Notes: a model not told the origin generated them from the letters alone. A DNA stretch of 64,000 nt from Chondrus crispus (GCF_000350225.1 NW_005178873.1:496884-560883); one strand, 5' to 3'; counted from the first letter of the stretch, positions 43,101-54,926 are shown. Numbers and translations: made by a program.

Positions 43101-44559
43101 ACGACTTTCCTGGATCGCCACGTCAAGGCGATCCTCCCACCACAACGGAAGGTCGTGTTCCACGACGCGCCACCCGTGGTGTTGGTGGGAACAACCTCCT
43201 CGAGGCACGAGCGGAAGACCTCGAGGGGAACCGCACAACAACTACCACTGTCGGATAAACCCGAACGGAGGCAAGTGGCATTCCCGGCCAACACATCGTC
43301 ACGGAAGATCCGCCTCGTCAGAGGGGTGACAATCCCCCGATGACGCAGGCCATGGTGAGGGTGACCATGCCGGTAGGGGGGTTATGTATTTTGCAGAACT
43401 CCCCAAAAACCGCGCACAAGAATTTGACCCTCATGGCACAGGGGGTCATGGATGTTGTCCCAGAAAAACCGTTCTCGGTAATGCTCAGCAATTTTGGGCA
43501 CCGCTCGGTTCACATCACGAAGCATACTGTAGTCGGACTGGCTCTTCCGTCGCCCACTCACATCCTGACCCTTGGCGACTAGGCCGCGGAAGCGGCCGAA
43601 GTTAAGGAAGGGGGAGGGATATTTAATTCTAATCTCTCAACCGCAAAGTATGGCGCGGAAGAAGCCGCCGACAACCGTACGGATAAGGGCGGGGCTGAAC
43701 GAGCCACGCCGCCCAAGGCGCCCCTCGGGGCGGTTGGAACGGGTAAACCCGATGACACCGCCGCTCCTGAGGAGGAACCCAACGCCTGGCAGGAGGATGT
43801 CTATATCGGTGCCGAAGACGAGGAGGTACGCTCGGATGTCCTCGAGGTACTGTCCGAATTCAAGGGGATGTGGACCGGCCAGCTGGGAAAAATCGGGGCC
43901 ACGAAGCGCTGCTTTGATCTCAAGCCCGGTGCTCGCCCGATTTACCAGGCGCCTTACCACACCGGACCAACCGCACGGGAAAAGGAGAAAACGGAGATCG
44001 ACCGCATGCTCCGGGCAGGGGTAATCGAACCCGCCACGGCCGAATGGGCAAGCCCCGTGGTATTCGTTCCTAAGAAGGATGGTACCATGCGGTTCTGTGT
44101 CGACTACAGAAAGCTCAACGCAGTCACCGTTCGGGATTCCTATCCGTTGCCGAGGATGGACGAGTGCATCGATTCCCTCGGCGACGCTACTCTCTTTACC
44201 ACGCTGGATTGCAACAGCGCGTATTGGCAAGTAGAAATCGCCGCGGAGGACCGCGACAAGACGACGTTCGCGTCGCACTGCCGGTTATACCGTTTCCTCC
44301 GCATGCCGTTCGGTTTGAAGAACGCCCCCGCTACCTTCCAGCGGGCCGTCGACATTATACTGTCGCGGGTAGAATGGGAAAACCGCACTGGTCTACCTGG
44401 ATGATGTTATCATCTACTCCAAAACCGAACGGAACACTTCGCGCACGTCCGCGAGGTATTGCGCCTTCTGTGGGACGCGGCCGTGTCGCTGAAGCTGTCG
44501 AAGTGCGCCTTCTTCGACACCTCGTTCACATACCTGGGGCACGTGATCCGACCAGGTAG

Positions 44560-45221
44560 TGTGGCATAACGGCGGTTCGCGATTAGATTTAGATCAGATC
44601 AATACGAACCACACAGGCGCACACGTGTACCCCCACGTGTACGGAGGACACGCGACCACACGCGTACGCGTGTAGGAGGCGCGTACCACCGCGCGCACAG
44701 TACGCGTCTCACACGTGTGCTGTCAGCCCCGACGGCTGACAGCATTACAGCGCGCGACGACCAGCGCTACACTAAGTTACTACAGCATACCGGTACTGTA
44801 GTATTATGATAGACGCATTGTATACATTAAATACGAGCGAGACCGGCAGCGGCGTAGGCGGACAAGCACGGACTTGTCCACGACCTACCGCCTAGGTCCG
44901 TCTTCCAGCTTAACTAACGAGCGCGATCCGCCTTCGCGCGCGTTAACCGGGACAAAGCGAGTAGGGGACAGCCGCGTACGCGAGCGAGCCTAGATCCGCC
45001 TCCGCCCGTCAGCGGTGGTACGTTACCCAGGGCTGCTCCGGGGCGTCGAGGCGTAGATCGGCCCGCGCGTACGCTCGTCCCCGACCGTCACGCTCTACTA
45101 CGCTACCAGGGCCCGCTTCCCTGTCCCGTTAGCTGTGTGTTCTTCCCGTCCTCTCTCCCCCGTACAGGGTCTACGCCGAGCTAAGTATACACCCCTCTCC
45201 GTTGGGGGGTGTTATACTACA
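44560..45221 (+). repeat. solo LTR of the element 2 family inside element 3
   Basis: 662 bp, starting TGTGGCATAAC and ending GTTATACTACA, flanked by the 5-bp target duplication ggtag (44555-44559 and 45222-45226). It belongs to the same family as the 3' LTR of element 2. Reverse transcriptase sequence of element 3 lies on both sides. A solo LTR is the usual product of recombination between the two LTRs of a full insertion. Confidence 0.92.
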
Positions 45222-46947
45222 GGTAGGTTGGAGGTCGAGCGCCGCGACGTGGTCGCCATCGAGCGCGCTCGACCTCCCCAGAACCAGACGGAATTGCGAA
45301 CCTTCTCAGGAATGTTCAACGTGTACCGTCGGTTCGTGAAGGGCTTCGCGAGAATAGCCGCTCGGCTAAACCGGAAGACGGGGAAAAATCAACCCTTCGA
45401 GTTCGAGGTTCTTACCGATGAGGAATACGAGGCGCTCGTGGAACTCAAGAAGCGCCTCGTGTCCCCACCGATCCCCGCTCTACCCCGTTACAGAAATAAA
45501 TACACCCTGGATACGGACGCTTGCGCGTGCCAGGTCGGCTGTGCCATATTACAGGAGCAGCCGAGCGGTGACCGCTCACCGATCGGGTATTGGAGTCGGG
45601 CTCTAACCGACGCCGAGAAAAATTACACCACCACCGAGAGGGAATGCCTTGATGTCGTGTGGAGCATCCTCACGCTTCGACCATATTTGTATGGGAACAC
45701 ATTCGACCTCCGAACGGATCACGAGGCCCTTCGATGGTTCTTCAACCTGGCGGATAGCTCCGGCCGGCTAGCGCACTGGCGTCACCGCCTAGCCGCGGAC
45801 GACTACGACGTACAGTACGGACCGGGTATTAAGCACCAACTCGCGGATGGTGTATCACGCCTCCGAGTTGACGGCGCAACTTCCGAACCGGTTGACGACG
45901 ATGTCCCGTGTTTCGCGGTACAATGGCGAGAGGAGGAGCATAACCCCCGCCAAGGTGCAGTACACTGGGAGACCCCCGTCGACCCGGGGAGAGCTGAGCA
46001 CGCGTTCGCGGTTATACCCGAAGAACGCGACGTCTCATCCGTAACGGTGGAAGAGTTCCTTCGGGAGCAGGCCGAGGACCGCTTCTGTAGGGTGGCCGAC
46101 GAGACCGTGGGGAACCCGGACTCGCGCTACGACGTTGACCGATACCGGTTTCTCGTCCGCAACTCCCCCTCGATGGGACCCTGCAGCGGGTTGTACCGAA
46201 ACGGCTCAGGGCGAAGATATTGTACCTCGCCCATCACCCCCGCCTGGCTGGACACCCGGGCGGTACGAGGATGTATTATACCCTCCGGCGGGAATATTAT
46301 TGGCCTCATATGGCCAACGATGCCTTCAGTACCGTACGAAATTGCGCATCATGCGCCGCCACCCGAGGAACCCTGGTGCGGCACCAGAAGGACTTCAAGC
46401 TATTCCAAGCGACAGGGCCGCTGGATTTTGTCGCCATGGACCTGCTAGGTCCTTTATCGAAGACGGCGCACGGGAATCGCCACGTGCTCGTCATGACCGA
46501 ACGGTTTGCGAATCTGACACGCAGCATCCCGTTACGGACAACAACCGCGTCGGTTGTGGCAAACGCCTTCCTAGACAATTGGGTCTACGTATACGGCGCA
46601 CCTCGTTACGTGCTAACCGATAACGTACCACAATTTGCCGCCAAGTTCTCCGACGCGGTGTGCGCTTTGCTGGGGGTGAGGCACTACCTGACTACCGCCT
46701 ATCACCCCCGGACAAATCGGCAAACCGAACGGTTCAACCGCACCCTGGTGCAGCGCCTCCGACACTATGTCGAGGAGCACCAGAGGGACTGGGACGAGTA
46801 CATCCAGCCCCTGACCTTCGCTTATAACACACAGGTCCACCGGTCGACGGAGACAACCCTGTTCGACTTGGTGCTGACGCGACCACCGTCTGGATTGGCA
46901 CTGCCCGGTACTGTAACGCAGGACGCCGGATCCCACACGGAAGACCC

Positions 46948-48046
46948 GTGGACTCGTCATCGACAGGCAACACGCTTGCGTCTCCCGCGGCGACCGCGTC
47001 TCCCGCGGCGACCGCATGGACCACGTCGTCCACGTCGAGTGCGTCGGTCGCCTCGACCGCTTCAACCGCTTCAGCCGCGTCGGTCGTGTCGGCCAGGTCG
47101 GGGGCCGCGGATAATTCGGTGGCACCAGTGTCGGCCTCCACCCCGAAGGGCAAAGGCAGAGTGCACCGCTGGTTCCAGTTGAACCAAACGAATTCCGGTC
47201 AGCCGCTCCAATCCATGCCCTCCGCGAAGTCCAGCAGCTGCTCTGCGTACGTCGGGTGGGGCCTAGTGCCTCCGAGGATCTCGGCGACACCGAACGGATT
47301 AAATCGACGAGCCCCGCCGAGAGTCGTAAGAGCACGTGGCAATCACCGACCGGTTCGTCACGCCTCGCGAGCAGCCGCGAGTTCGGGTAGTTCGACAAGA
47401 ACAGCATGCCTTCTCGTGCGGCGTGAAAGAAGCACAAGAAGGACAAGACGCCCATTCGGATGGCACGATCGCGTCCACGAAGACTCGTGTTCGCTCCGTT
47501 TCCACGGACTCCGCTCGACCGAATGGCAACCCATGCGCCACCACATACGCCATGGCGCTCAGGGTCCGTCGAACTGGTACTTCGGCGCCTCGGACGTCGA
47601 CCAGTTCAATGGAAGCGCGAGGTACAGGCCGCGTCGCGCTGCGCTGGGCACCGAGAAAAACTTGGTGTTGTGCCTCATGTGCCCGCTCCGCGCCAGCGCA
47701 GCCGGCTCTCGCGCGCCGTGTCTTCACCCCACCGTGCTCGGTTCGCGACGCTGTACCATCTGTCGAAAGGCCACGGGAAGGCCACCAAGGGGACTTTGGG
47801 TGCGATTCCCTCGTAGTGACGGTACCTACCGAAAAGGTTCCGTAGCGTGACGTGGCACTTCTCCACGCCCTCGCAACGGACATAGAGCAAGTCACTGCCC
47901 GTCGGTGCAGACTTCCGACACGGAACGTGGCGCCATTGTGACTTCCGCGCGCTCGCGCGATTCCCCTGCGCCGCAGCACCACGTCGGGACGGACTCTTAA
48001 TCGCACGTATCATCAGAATGGCCGCAAACCGCACCGCGTCAAACAA
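46948..48046 (-). other. antisense region of element 3 (traces of the antisense frame)
   Basis: The strand opposite to pol keeps several open antisense stretches here, in the position of the antisense frames of elements 1 and 2. Some segments recall the element 1 antisense protein in pattern, but it is decayed and I do not assign it firmly. The sense strand here encodes only Ser/Ala/Arg-rich low-complexity sequence. Confidence 0.35.
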
Positions 48047-48940
48047 GTTCCGTCGGACATATTCGTCGACCGTGATCGTAGATCTGCGAACAGCGGCGCG
48101 TCAGTGCGAGCAGCCGCGGCGGTGGTCCATCTATTACTCAGGACAGATCGACCGCACGGCGTTTACGCCGCTGTGCATCCAAGCCGCAGTACTTGTGGCG
48201 GTGAAGACCCGCCCCAGCGACGATGTCGCTCCATGTCCGGCTGGCGGAGGCGCTGCGCTGCTCGACAGCGCCGGCGCCGCGTACTGCGCCTCGGAATTGG
48301 CCCGTGGAGCAGCCGTGCTCGCAGCGGGCAGCGGCGACATGGAAGGCGGCGGCGGTTCCACAGGGGTCCAGGTCCGTTTCAACCGTTCTTGAGGTCGCGC
48401 CCACGAGAAGCAGCGGCGAGGACTGCGTTGCCTGAATTCCTGACTGTGGCGTACCGACCGGTAAGGAAGATTGGGCCAGCGCGTGTGCGTGGCCGGCCAC
48501 CTCAGCGCCAGGGCGTATCTCGCTGCCAAGGCGCCGCCGCGGTTGGAAGGCGGGACTTGCAGGCGTCGCCGCTGGAGCTGGACCTTGGCTCAATAACTGA
48601 GCGTACGCTCACGCGGCGGGAGTGCCCTCATGACTGTCCGTCGGAGGTTACGCGAAAAATTGTTGAAGAGGGATGTCGTCGTCAGAAGAAGAAGTTTTAG
48701 AGTTCTCGGAAAATTTCTGGGGGAGCGTTGGGAGGTCAGTTCCGATCGCGTGAGGGGAATTGGAGGACGTCCTTTCCGAATCGGACGAGACGGCGTCGTT
48801 ATGTACCACCAGGCCACTGACCAGCCAAGAGGCGTGGTCGTACGCGCGCAGGGGTTTCAGCCCCCGCATCGCGCGTAATTTGGGAGAAAGTCCGGAACGT
48901 ATCCGCGTGGTCGGAGGGAGGTCTCTACGGAGACGTAGCG

Positions 48941-49610
48941 AAAGATAAGGACGGGAGTCCGTAGTATAACGGCCGGGGCGCGCGGAGGTTATGAATCCGG
49001 CGGCCGACACGGTGCACATGTGGTCAAGCGTGCCCACGTGTACGGAGTGCGCGCGTGTACCGATCGGTAGTGGCGTGGCGTACGTGTACAGTAGCACACG
49101 TGTCTTCCGTGCGTTAGTCTACGGGTATTACGCGGGTACAGTAGCACATGTGTGGCCTGTGCGGTAGTTGATAGCTATTACGGGTGTGCAGTAGTGCACA
49201 CCCGAAGTGGCAGAATCCGCGCCGTAGTAAGTAATTCTGGCGCTAGTTTTTAATTGGGTACAGTACCCGGCACGCACAAGGCGGCAGGTACTGTATTGGA
49301 ACAGGTGTCCGAGGCGTCACTCTGAGGGGTTAAGACCTTACACTTGTCCCCAACAGTCAACTGGGGCAAGCTGGCCCCCGTCCCTTTCGCGTTTATTCTC
49401 CGACCGTTCGGTGGTTTACCAGCGCTGGCTTCTTCTAACCCGTTACTGGTCCACTCCGTTTACGCACCGCGGAGCGACTGCGCGTAGACGGCGACGTGTG
49501 TGACTCCCTTTTCGAGAGCTCGTCCGTACCGGTTTAATTAGCGCCCCGCGCGTCCTCGTGGCGTGCTCCCTCGGCGAAACCTAGCCCTCTCACCCAACCC
49601 ACGGACAAGA
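48941..49610 (+). repeat. purine tract and degenerate 3' LTR of element 3
   Basis: A purine-rich run (48941-48957) precedes an LTR-like block starting cgtagtataac at 48960. Similarity to the 5' LTR runs to about 49600, but the expected terminal gttataccaca is absent, so the right end is lost. Chromodomain sequence of element 4 follows directly. Confidence 0.6.
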
Positions 49611-49736
49611 GAAGTTTCCCCACTGGCAGACTAAGAAGAGCCCACGTGGACCGCAAGGACAAATATCCCTGAGGAACTCGTGACACGCTACGCGAATCGG
49701 CTACGCGCACGTGCGGGTACGGAACTCACAACTGAG

Positions 49737-49754
49737 TTGAACGCGGGCGTTCAA
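49737..49754 (+). other. hairpin at the pol end of element 4
   Basis: Arms ttgaacg and cgttcaa around cggg, directly before the stop and the run gaggaggggc. It is the same structure as at 9843 and 16079, with paired changes in the outer stem. Confidence 0.7.
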
Positions 49755-50047
49755 TGTTGAGGAGGGGCCCCTCAACCGTTCCTATACTCATCGCACCTGG
49801 GACTAATTCGGACGAACGGACGAACACGGGTACCTCTGCGTAGCTGATAATAAGGACCACGGGACCCGGAATGGCTCGGCAGGCGAGAGTGCTCGACCGC
49901 GACGCACCCTTGCTGAATAAGAAAGGTGACATATCCTACGGGTTCCGATGAGGACGGACAGGGGACAAGACGCGCACGCAGATTTCGCAACCGGCAAAGC
50001 TGTTCACGCACGCCGGCATAAACACACGCACAGCTGTCACCCATGCA

Positions 50048-50572
50048 TCACGACCCATGCGCAATATCGTTATACACACAAGTTGTACTCCCTCGGAGTT
50101 CTACTTCTCTTCCAGGCATGGAATTAATTTGAAAGAATCGAAAGACAGGGGGCCCTTGGCGAGTATCGACAAGCCAAGAGGTCACACGAGCCATGGACCC
50201 CTGACAGTCGAGGCCGGAGAAGGCGACTGGTACCCGCTGGACGGGAGTGCGTACGAGCCCATACAGAATGACTACTGGCAACCAATAGAGGTCCGAAGGA
50301 CGCGTGTTGTGAGAGAAGAAAGGAACGCAAAAAGGAACAAGGAGAAAAACGTTGACCCATCGCGTAAGGAAAGCGATCCACTCGTATTGGAGGGGGGGAC
50401 GCGTAAGAGCTCGTATAGTACAAACAACCATGTCGAGTCGGTACCAGAATGAGAAGCGTGAAGGAAGATGACTGAGACTCGAAAGGAATGGAAGAAGGGT
50501 CTCAGTGCGGCGTAAGGGAGGCATTTTTCGTGCGTGCCAGCGAGAAGACGGTACGGACCCGACCACGCACAA
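50048..50572 (-). CDS. antisense open frame in element 4
   Basis: 174 codons opposite to pol, starting about 290 bp beyond the pol end of element 4. Its middle (EWIAFLTRWVNVF, then LYWLPVVILYGLV) matches the pattern of the element 1 antisense protein (KWMVFLSEWIAII, then LYVLPTAVVEWL), both in spacing and in aromatic and aliphatic residues. I take it as a fragment of the same antisense family. It is rich in hydrophobic and basic residues. No known domain recognised. Confidence 0.45.
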   Translation of the reverse strand: MCVVGSVPSSRWHARKMPPLRRTETLLPFLSSLSHLPSRFSFWYRLDMVVCTIRALTRPPLQYEWIAFLTRWVNVFLLVPFCVPFFSHNTRPSDLYWLPVVILYGLVRTPVQRVPVAFSGLDCQGSMARVTSWLVDTRQGPPVFRFFQINSMPGREVELRGSTTCVYNDIAHGS

Positions 50573-51645
50573 AGAAGCATGAACAGACGGTCCGAGTCAT
50601 TCGCACAGACAAGTCGACGAGCATTGGGACGAGAAAAACGAGGGCAAGGTTAAGAGACGACAATGTCGCCTCGACTGCATGGAAGCCCTTTCCCCTCGCC
50701 TGTCGGTGACCAGGCCCAAGCTATGACGGGGACCGGAGAGCCGCCACTACGACCGCGTCCGTCCCTCAAATCTCAGGGATTCTCTCGAAGGCACGAGTCT
50801 CTTCCATAACTTCCACACTGCCCGCTCGGACAGTCAGCCTCGGAGGAGCACTGTACGGCCCAGCAGACAAGACCTCTACAACACGTCGACATGCCCCGCA
50901 GAATGGCCACTCTTCGGAAGCCTCAGCGAGTACATCCCTGCGAACTCGAGAAGACATGCACGCAGAACACGCTAAGTGAGACGCAATCTGAGCGATAGAC
51001 AGATATGATGACGGCTGTCAATCCAAAGGGGACAAATCCCCATAAATAAATAATAAAAGTGCTTCCAAACGTCCGTTTTGGCCGTTCTTCATGCCGATTA
51101 CTGCGTTGCAGTCAACATATTGCACTAGAGAAAGCAGAAGGGAAATAGAAGTGGACTTAAAGAGCGCCGTGAACGAATTTAAAACTGGCACAATATAGGT
51201 AATGCGCCACAAAAATCGGAACAGACACACAGATTCATTCCAAAAAACTCAAACGTTTGACAAAATTGCAACCGCCACGTCATCTCCTACCTGCCTACTC
51301 CCAGTTTCCATCACCCTGCAAAGCTGAGTCTGTTTCCTTTGGACCGCTTTTCAACGAGCAGTTGCACGTCGCTCCGAGAAAGACCGCACTCGACACTTCA
51401 GCTCCTCAACAGAGATTCTAAACATTACCGCGCGTCGCATCGAGAATGCGGATATCATGCGACGAGATTCTACTCGCCACTCCTCCAGTTTGTGGCCACC
51501 TTCTTCGTCCGTCTGGCTCTCGTCACCTCCAACATAATCGCTTTTGCTCTATCGCTTGCCACCTTCTTTCGTACCACCGCCAAAACTCGGTCACATCTCA
51601 ACACTGCCCCGTGTGTGGTATCAATAAACACTGAAGATCCCACTG

Positions 51646-52990
51646 TCACACCGCTCCCCAAAATGCTTGCCCGCATCTCCCTACGCTTTTATCAAACAGA
51701 TTCATCAATTCAAAACCCCTTAGCGTTTCGCAACAGATTTCTGAGTTTCTTGGACGCGGAATAGAAAGGTGCTGAGAGGCGTCAAGTGGCGAGATACCAG
51801 ACCGCCTAAGACTAGAACGTGTATTTGTACGAGTGAAACTCTTACGATAGGCAAACGAAAACATGTCGCAAAAATCGTAACAATTCCGACTGTCATTCCC
51901 TGCTATTGAGACTGCTTGGTTCAGCGCTTGATTAAGTGCTTTCTTAAAAACGGCAAATATCACGACATCCAACGGCTTTCCCGGATGTGTGTGCCGTCAG
52001 TGCATGTATGGTAATGATATTAGAACAAAACAGCTCTAGAACCTGTAACCACATATGGGACCTGCATCCATCATATATTAGTAAGCCATCTCACCGTTAA
52101 ACCTTAAATTGTTAGTATTATCCACGTACGCCATTGCCCATTGATAGAAACGTTTTGAGTCAACTCCCCCAATCTCTTCTCGAGTGGTAATGACGGAACC
52201 TGTTAGTAAGTGATTTGCGTAGGTGTCGAATAACTCTGCTCCATTATTCTTGACCGGGCGGTACGGGAGCCGTTTCCCTCTGAACGCGGAAGGTGGCGGC
52301 GTAGTGTGTCCAGCCGCACTAATTGCAGGCATGTTAGTCACCAGGTTTTTGTTCGTGAATCATCCAATTTTGGCATCTACCGCCCCGGCTCTCGTCATAT
52401 ATAACAATCTATGATCTCTTCCGTTAGCATCATAGCCCGGTGTGGCGCCCGTTTCGTCAAAGTTCCAGATACGTTCGGCATCAATTTGATAATCGATTAT
52501 CAGCTTTGCGATCTTGGTAAAATGGGCTGTCAACACTTCTGCATTGACGCAATTTTTTCGCGAACCGTAGGTATGAGGCGTGTGTCTTCGTCAAATTTCG
52601 AAGATCAGGAATGTTGTTCGTAAAAGGCAATATCATTCGACGGCCAGGACTCATCCGCGAAATGATTAAAGACACTGCCTCCTGAAGGTTCTTTCGACGA
52701 AAAGGGATTTCCTGTTCCGCATACCGAGACAACGGCGAAACTATTGCCTCTTCTTCAACTTTCGAAAGCGCTGTTCGGCGGCCAGAGCTGGTGGCTGACG
52801 CCTGACTTTTCGAGTTGTGAACGGTGTTGCAGATGGCAGATTTTCGAACATGGAATTGCGGCGCAGCTGAATTATATGTCTGACCTAAAAGCACGGCATT
52901 GGCAGCACCTTGCATCCTTTTCTTGTACACTTTTGATTTTTTGCTTTGTGCTGGCCTTTTTCATGATGGCTCAAAGATCTTGTGCCTATT
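51646..52990 (-). mobile_element. pogo-like DNA transposon relic A (reverse strand)
   Basis: Reverse-strand transposase remnant of the pogo/CENP-B (DDE_1) type. From right to left: an N-terminal DNA-binding region (RKSAICNTVHNSK, about 52850), the first catalytic block RIWNFDETGATPG (about 52460), NMPAISAAGHTTPP and FRGKRLPYRP (about 52330-52250), FYQWAMAYV, a degenerate LLIYDGCRSH block (about 52070), and AHTSGKPLDVVIFAVFKKAL (about 51990-51930), typical of the end of the core. Stops and frame changes fall near 52450, 52080 and 52000. No terminal inverted repeats identified. Inactive. Confidence 0.72.
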
Positions 52991-53054
52991 TGGGACATGG
53001 TGGAACGGTTTTGGGCAGGTGCCCTTTGCGTGGAACAGCTTGGGATGCAAGCAC

Positions 53055-53953
53055 TTGAGAGTCCTAGACACTAGGTTAGAATGAAGTTGGCATATTGTCT
53101 TGGGCGGACTGGGCTTCAGTTTAAAAAGTCCGCGCTTTTTGCAAACAACGCGGACTTTCTGAAGTGGTCATTGGGGTTGGTCGCGCCAAAGATGTGAATG
53201 CACAGATTTGTTTTTATATTTGTTCACGTGCTTGTCCATCACCATGTTTTGAAGGGCTGCAGTCTCTCATTCAGCTTCATGTGGCCCACGTCGCGGTAGT
53301 TTTTTAAAGTTTATTGAAGTGTTCCGTCCTCTAGGGCACGTCCCAAACGATTGAACCCCCCTTTACACGCCCTTGTGCAGCCCGTGCGCGCGGATGCATA
53401 TGAAAATTGGAGTAAATGGGGGTGGCGAATTTGGCCCGGAGGACGCCCACGCATGCCGCAGAAAAATGTGGAACAATTGGGAACGGAATCTGGCCCGGAG
53501 GACGCGCATGCGTGCAACATGTGTGCGCAGATGCGCGCCTGGACTTGTTGCAACGGGCGGCCCGCAAGGGACGATAGGACCGCACCTCGTACACTGCATT
53601 GCCCTCAAAAATGAACATCGCTCACACAGTTGAATAGTACGGGAATCCCGTGTATATTTTATTCAAAAGCATTTTATTATTGCTGGACAGCCTTGTCGCC
53701 TTTCGTGCCCCCTTTTGATTGCAAATCACTCCAAAACATGCATTTTGAGACCAAACTGTCATCGGAAATCGATTCAGCGAGGTAAAATGGCCTTGAACCG
53801 TTCTGCATGGAGCATTCAAAAATGGCGAGCACCCGAAATTGCAAGCACGACGACTCCCTTGCATACTTATCGTGCTGCTAGCCCGCTTTAAATACTGTCA
53901 TCGCAAGATGAGGCACGAGAGTCACACGATGAGGCACGAGAGTCACAACTAGA
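53055..53953. other. no gene seen; degenerate tandem repeat
   Basis: Two copies of a block with gaat(t/c)tggcccggaggacgc, about 59 bp apart (53427, 53486), in a GC-rich patch open in most frames. The rest is AT-richer and empty. Confidence 0.45.
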
Positions 53954-54660
53954 ATGGCTCCCGAACATGCCAGGCACAAAAAGCGAGTAGAGAAGCTGAG
54001 GCCCAAACTGAACCATGCTCTCCAGGCCGTGCAGCGCAACGCGATATCGCTTTGATCGGCAGCACAGCTCGCCTCAGTACATCTGGCATTCACCACCATC
54101 TCAAAACACTTCGAGAGGATCCTCCGAGCCGCCGCCTACCCTTTCTTCCTGCCGAGGAGAAATTGGTCGTTGATCTCCTACGCCAGCACGCCGAAAATGG
54201 CCGCTGGTTGACGATGAAAGAATTAGAAGATGCTGTTGAGTTTTTAGTGTCAACTTTCCCCGACTATCGAATTGCTAAACTCCCCTTTCGTCATGATCGT
54301 CCTTGTTGACGATTCTGTCAGGACTTTAAAGTCCGACATCGCGATGATATTTCTTTTCGCAAAGCCTTAAGGCAGGAGTGCAAAAGGTACCTTGCAACCA
54401 ATGCAGATACACTCACGACGTATTTCGTCAAAATTGAACGCCTTACTCAAAAACATCATATAGATCCGAGTCGCATTGTTAGTATTTCGGCCGACAACGA
54501 CAATGTCCGTACTTTCCGAACTAAGCGGTACAGTTTGCCAAAATCAAACCCAGACAAATGGGACCCAAACTTTAGTAATGTGAACCACATATCATTGCTT
54601 GAGTCCATACACGCATCTGGTGATATAGGACGGCCGATGTTTGTGCTCCAAGGAACACGA
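53954..54660 (+). mobile_element. pogo-like DNA transposon relic B (forward strand)
   Basis: Forward-strand remnant. It starts MAPEHARHKKRVEKLRPKL with a psq-like DNA-binding region, then LPFLPAEEKLVVDLLRQHAENGRWLT, FRKALRQECKRYLATNADTLTTYF, and DPSRIVSISADND in place of the usual DETG block, then LLESIHASGDIGRPMFVLQG. This is a different lineage from relic A; the first catalytic Asp context is degraded. One frame change (near 54050) and one stop (near 54305) are seen. It ends abruptly in a long fold-back at 54621. Confidence 0.65.
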
Positions 54661-54680
54661 ACATCGGCCGTCTTATATCA
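54621..54680. repeat. long imperfect fold-back at a transposon/LTR junction
   Basis: tgatataggacggccgatgt and its complement acatcggccgtcttatatca form a stem of 20 or more bp with one mismatch. The stem continues inward for several more pairs around a short ccaagga-type loop. The left arm is the end of pogo relic B coding sequence; the right arm is an inverted copy that abuts the LTR fragment. Confidence 0.85.
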
Positions 54681-54926
54681 CGCGAGCGAGCTGGAACCGC
54701 CTCCGCCCGTCAGCGCTAGAACGTCAACTAGCCCCGTCCCGGGGCGTCGAGCCCGTCGATCTGCTCCAACGCGTACTCTGGTCGCGACCGTTTTCCCTGC
54801 TCTACCACGCCACCAACACCTCCCTTTCGTTCCTTTATTACTGTGTTTTGTCCTGTTTTTCTCGCGTGCGCAGGTCTACAGAACTACAGCTAAACCCCCA
54901 ACCACCTGGAGGTTTATGTTACACTA
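54681..54926 (+). repeat. 3' half of an LTR of the element 2 / solo-LTR family
   Basis: Shares cgcgagcgagc, ccgcctccgcccgtcagcg and ggggcgtcgag with the LTR at 44560-45221. It ends in atgttacacta, like the usual gttatactaca. The left half is missing. Confidence 0.7.

Larger units (their letters stand above)
39477..49610 (+). mobile_element. Ty3/gypsy chromovirus-type element 3 (fossil, mosaic)
   Basis: Parts: 5' LTR (39477-40115), primer site, gag (about 40240-42400; capsid-like region with FSGQDPIAVLGFLARLK, about 41500-42050), protease (about 42850-43200, LDSGAGPNLI), reverse transcriptase (from about 43870), a solo LTR inserted at 44560-45221, the rest of RT and RNase H (about 45230-45880, LDTDAC), and integrase (about 46220-46900, with an H2C2-like start and YHPRTN). 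The integrase C-terminus and chromodomain are not seen next to it. A Ser/Ala/Arg-rich region with antisense frames follows (about 46.9-48.9 kb), then a purine tract and a degenerate 3' LTR. The element is broken (about five or more breaks). The two LTRs are strongly diverged, so either it is old or its ends come from different copies. Confidence 0.8.
49611..50957 (+). mobile_element. 3' tail of Ty3/gypsy element 4 (fossil)
   Basis: Starts within a chromodomain end (about 49647-49757) clearly related to that of element 2: WTARTNIPEELVTRYANRLR against WTARTHVPGELVSRYAQRLR. The pol terminus carries the same hairpin (49737-49754) and purine run. A 3' spacer with an antisense frame (50048-50572) follows; no LTR was found. 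Only this tail is present. Age is probably moderate to old. Confidence 0.7.

Noticed and set aside
53311-53638. Several overlapping 80-100 codon frames on both strands
   Set aside because: All arise from one GC-rich degenerate tandem repeat; none has protein-family features.
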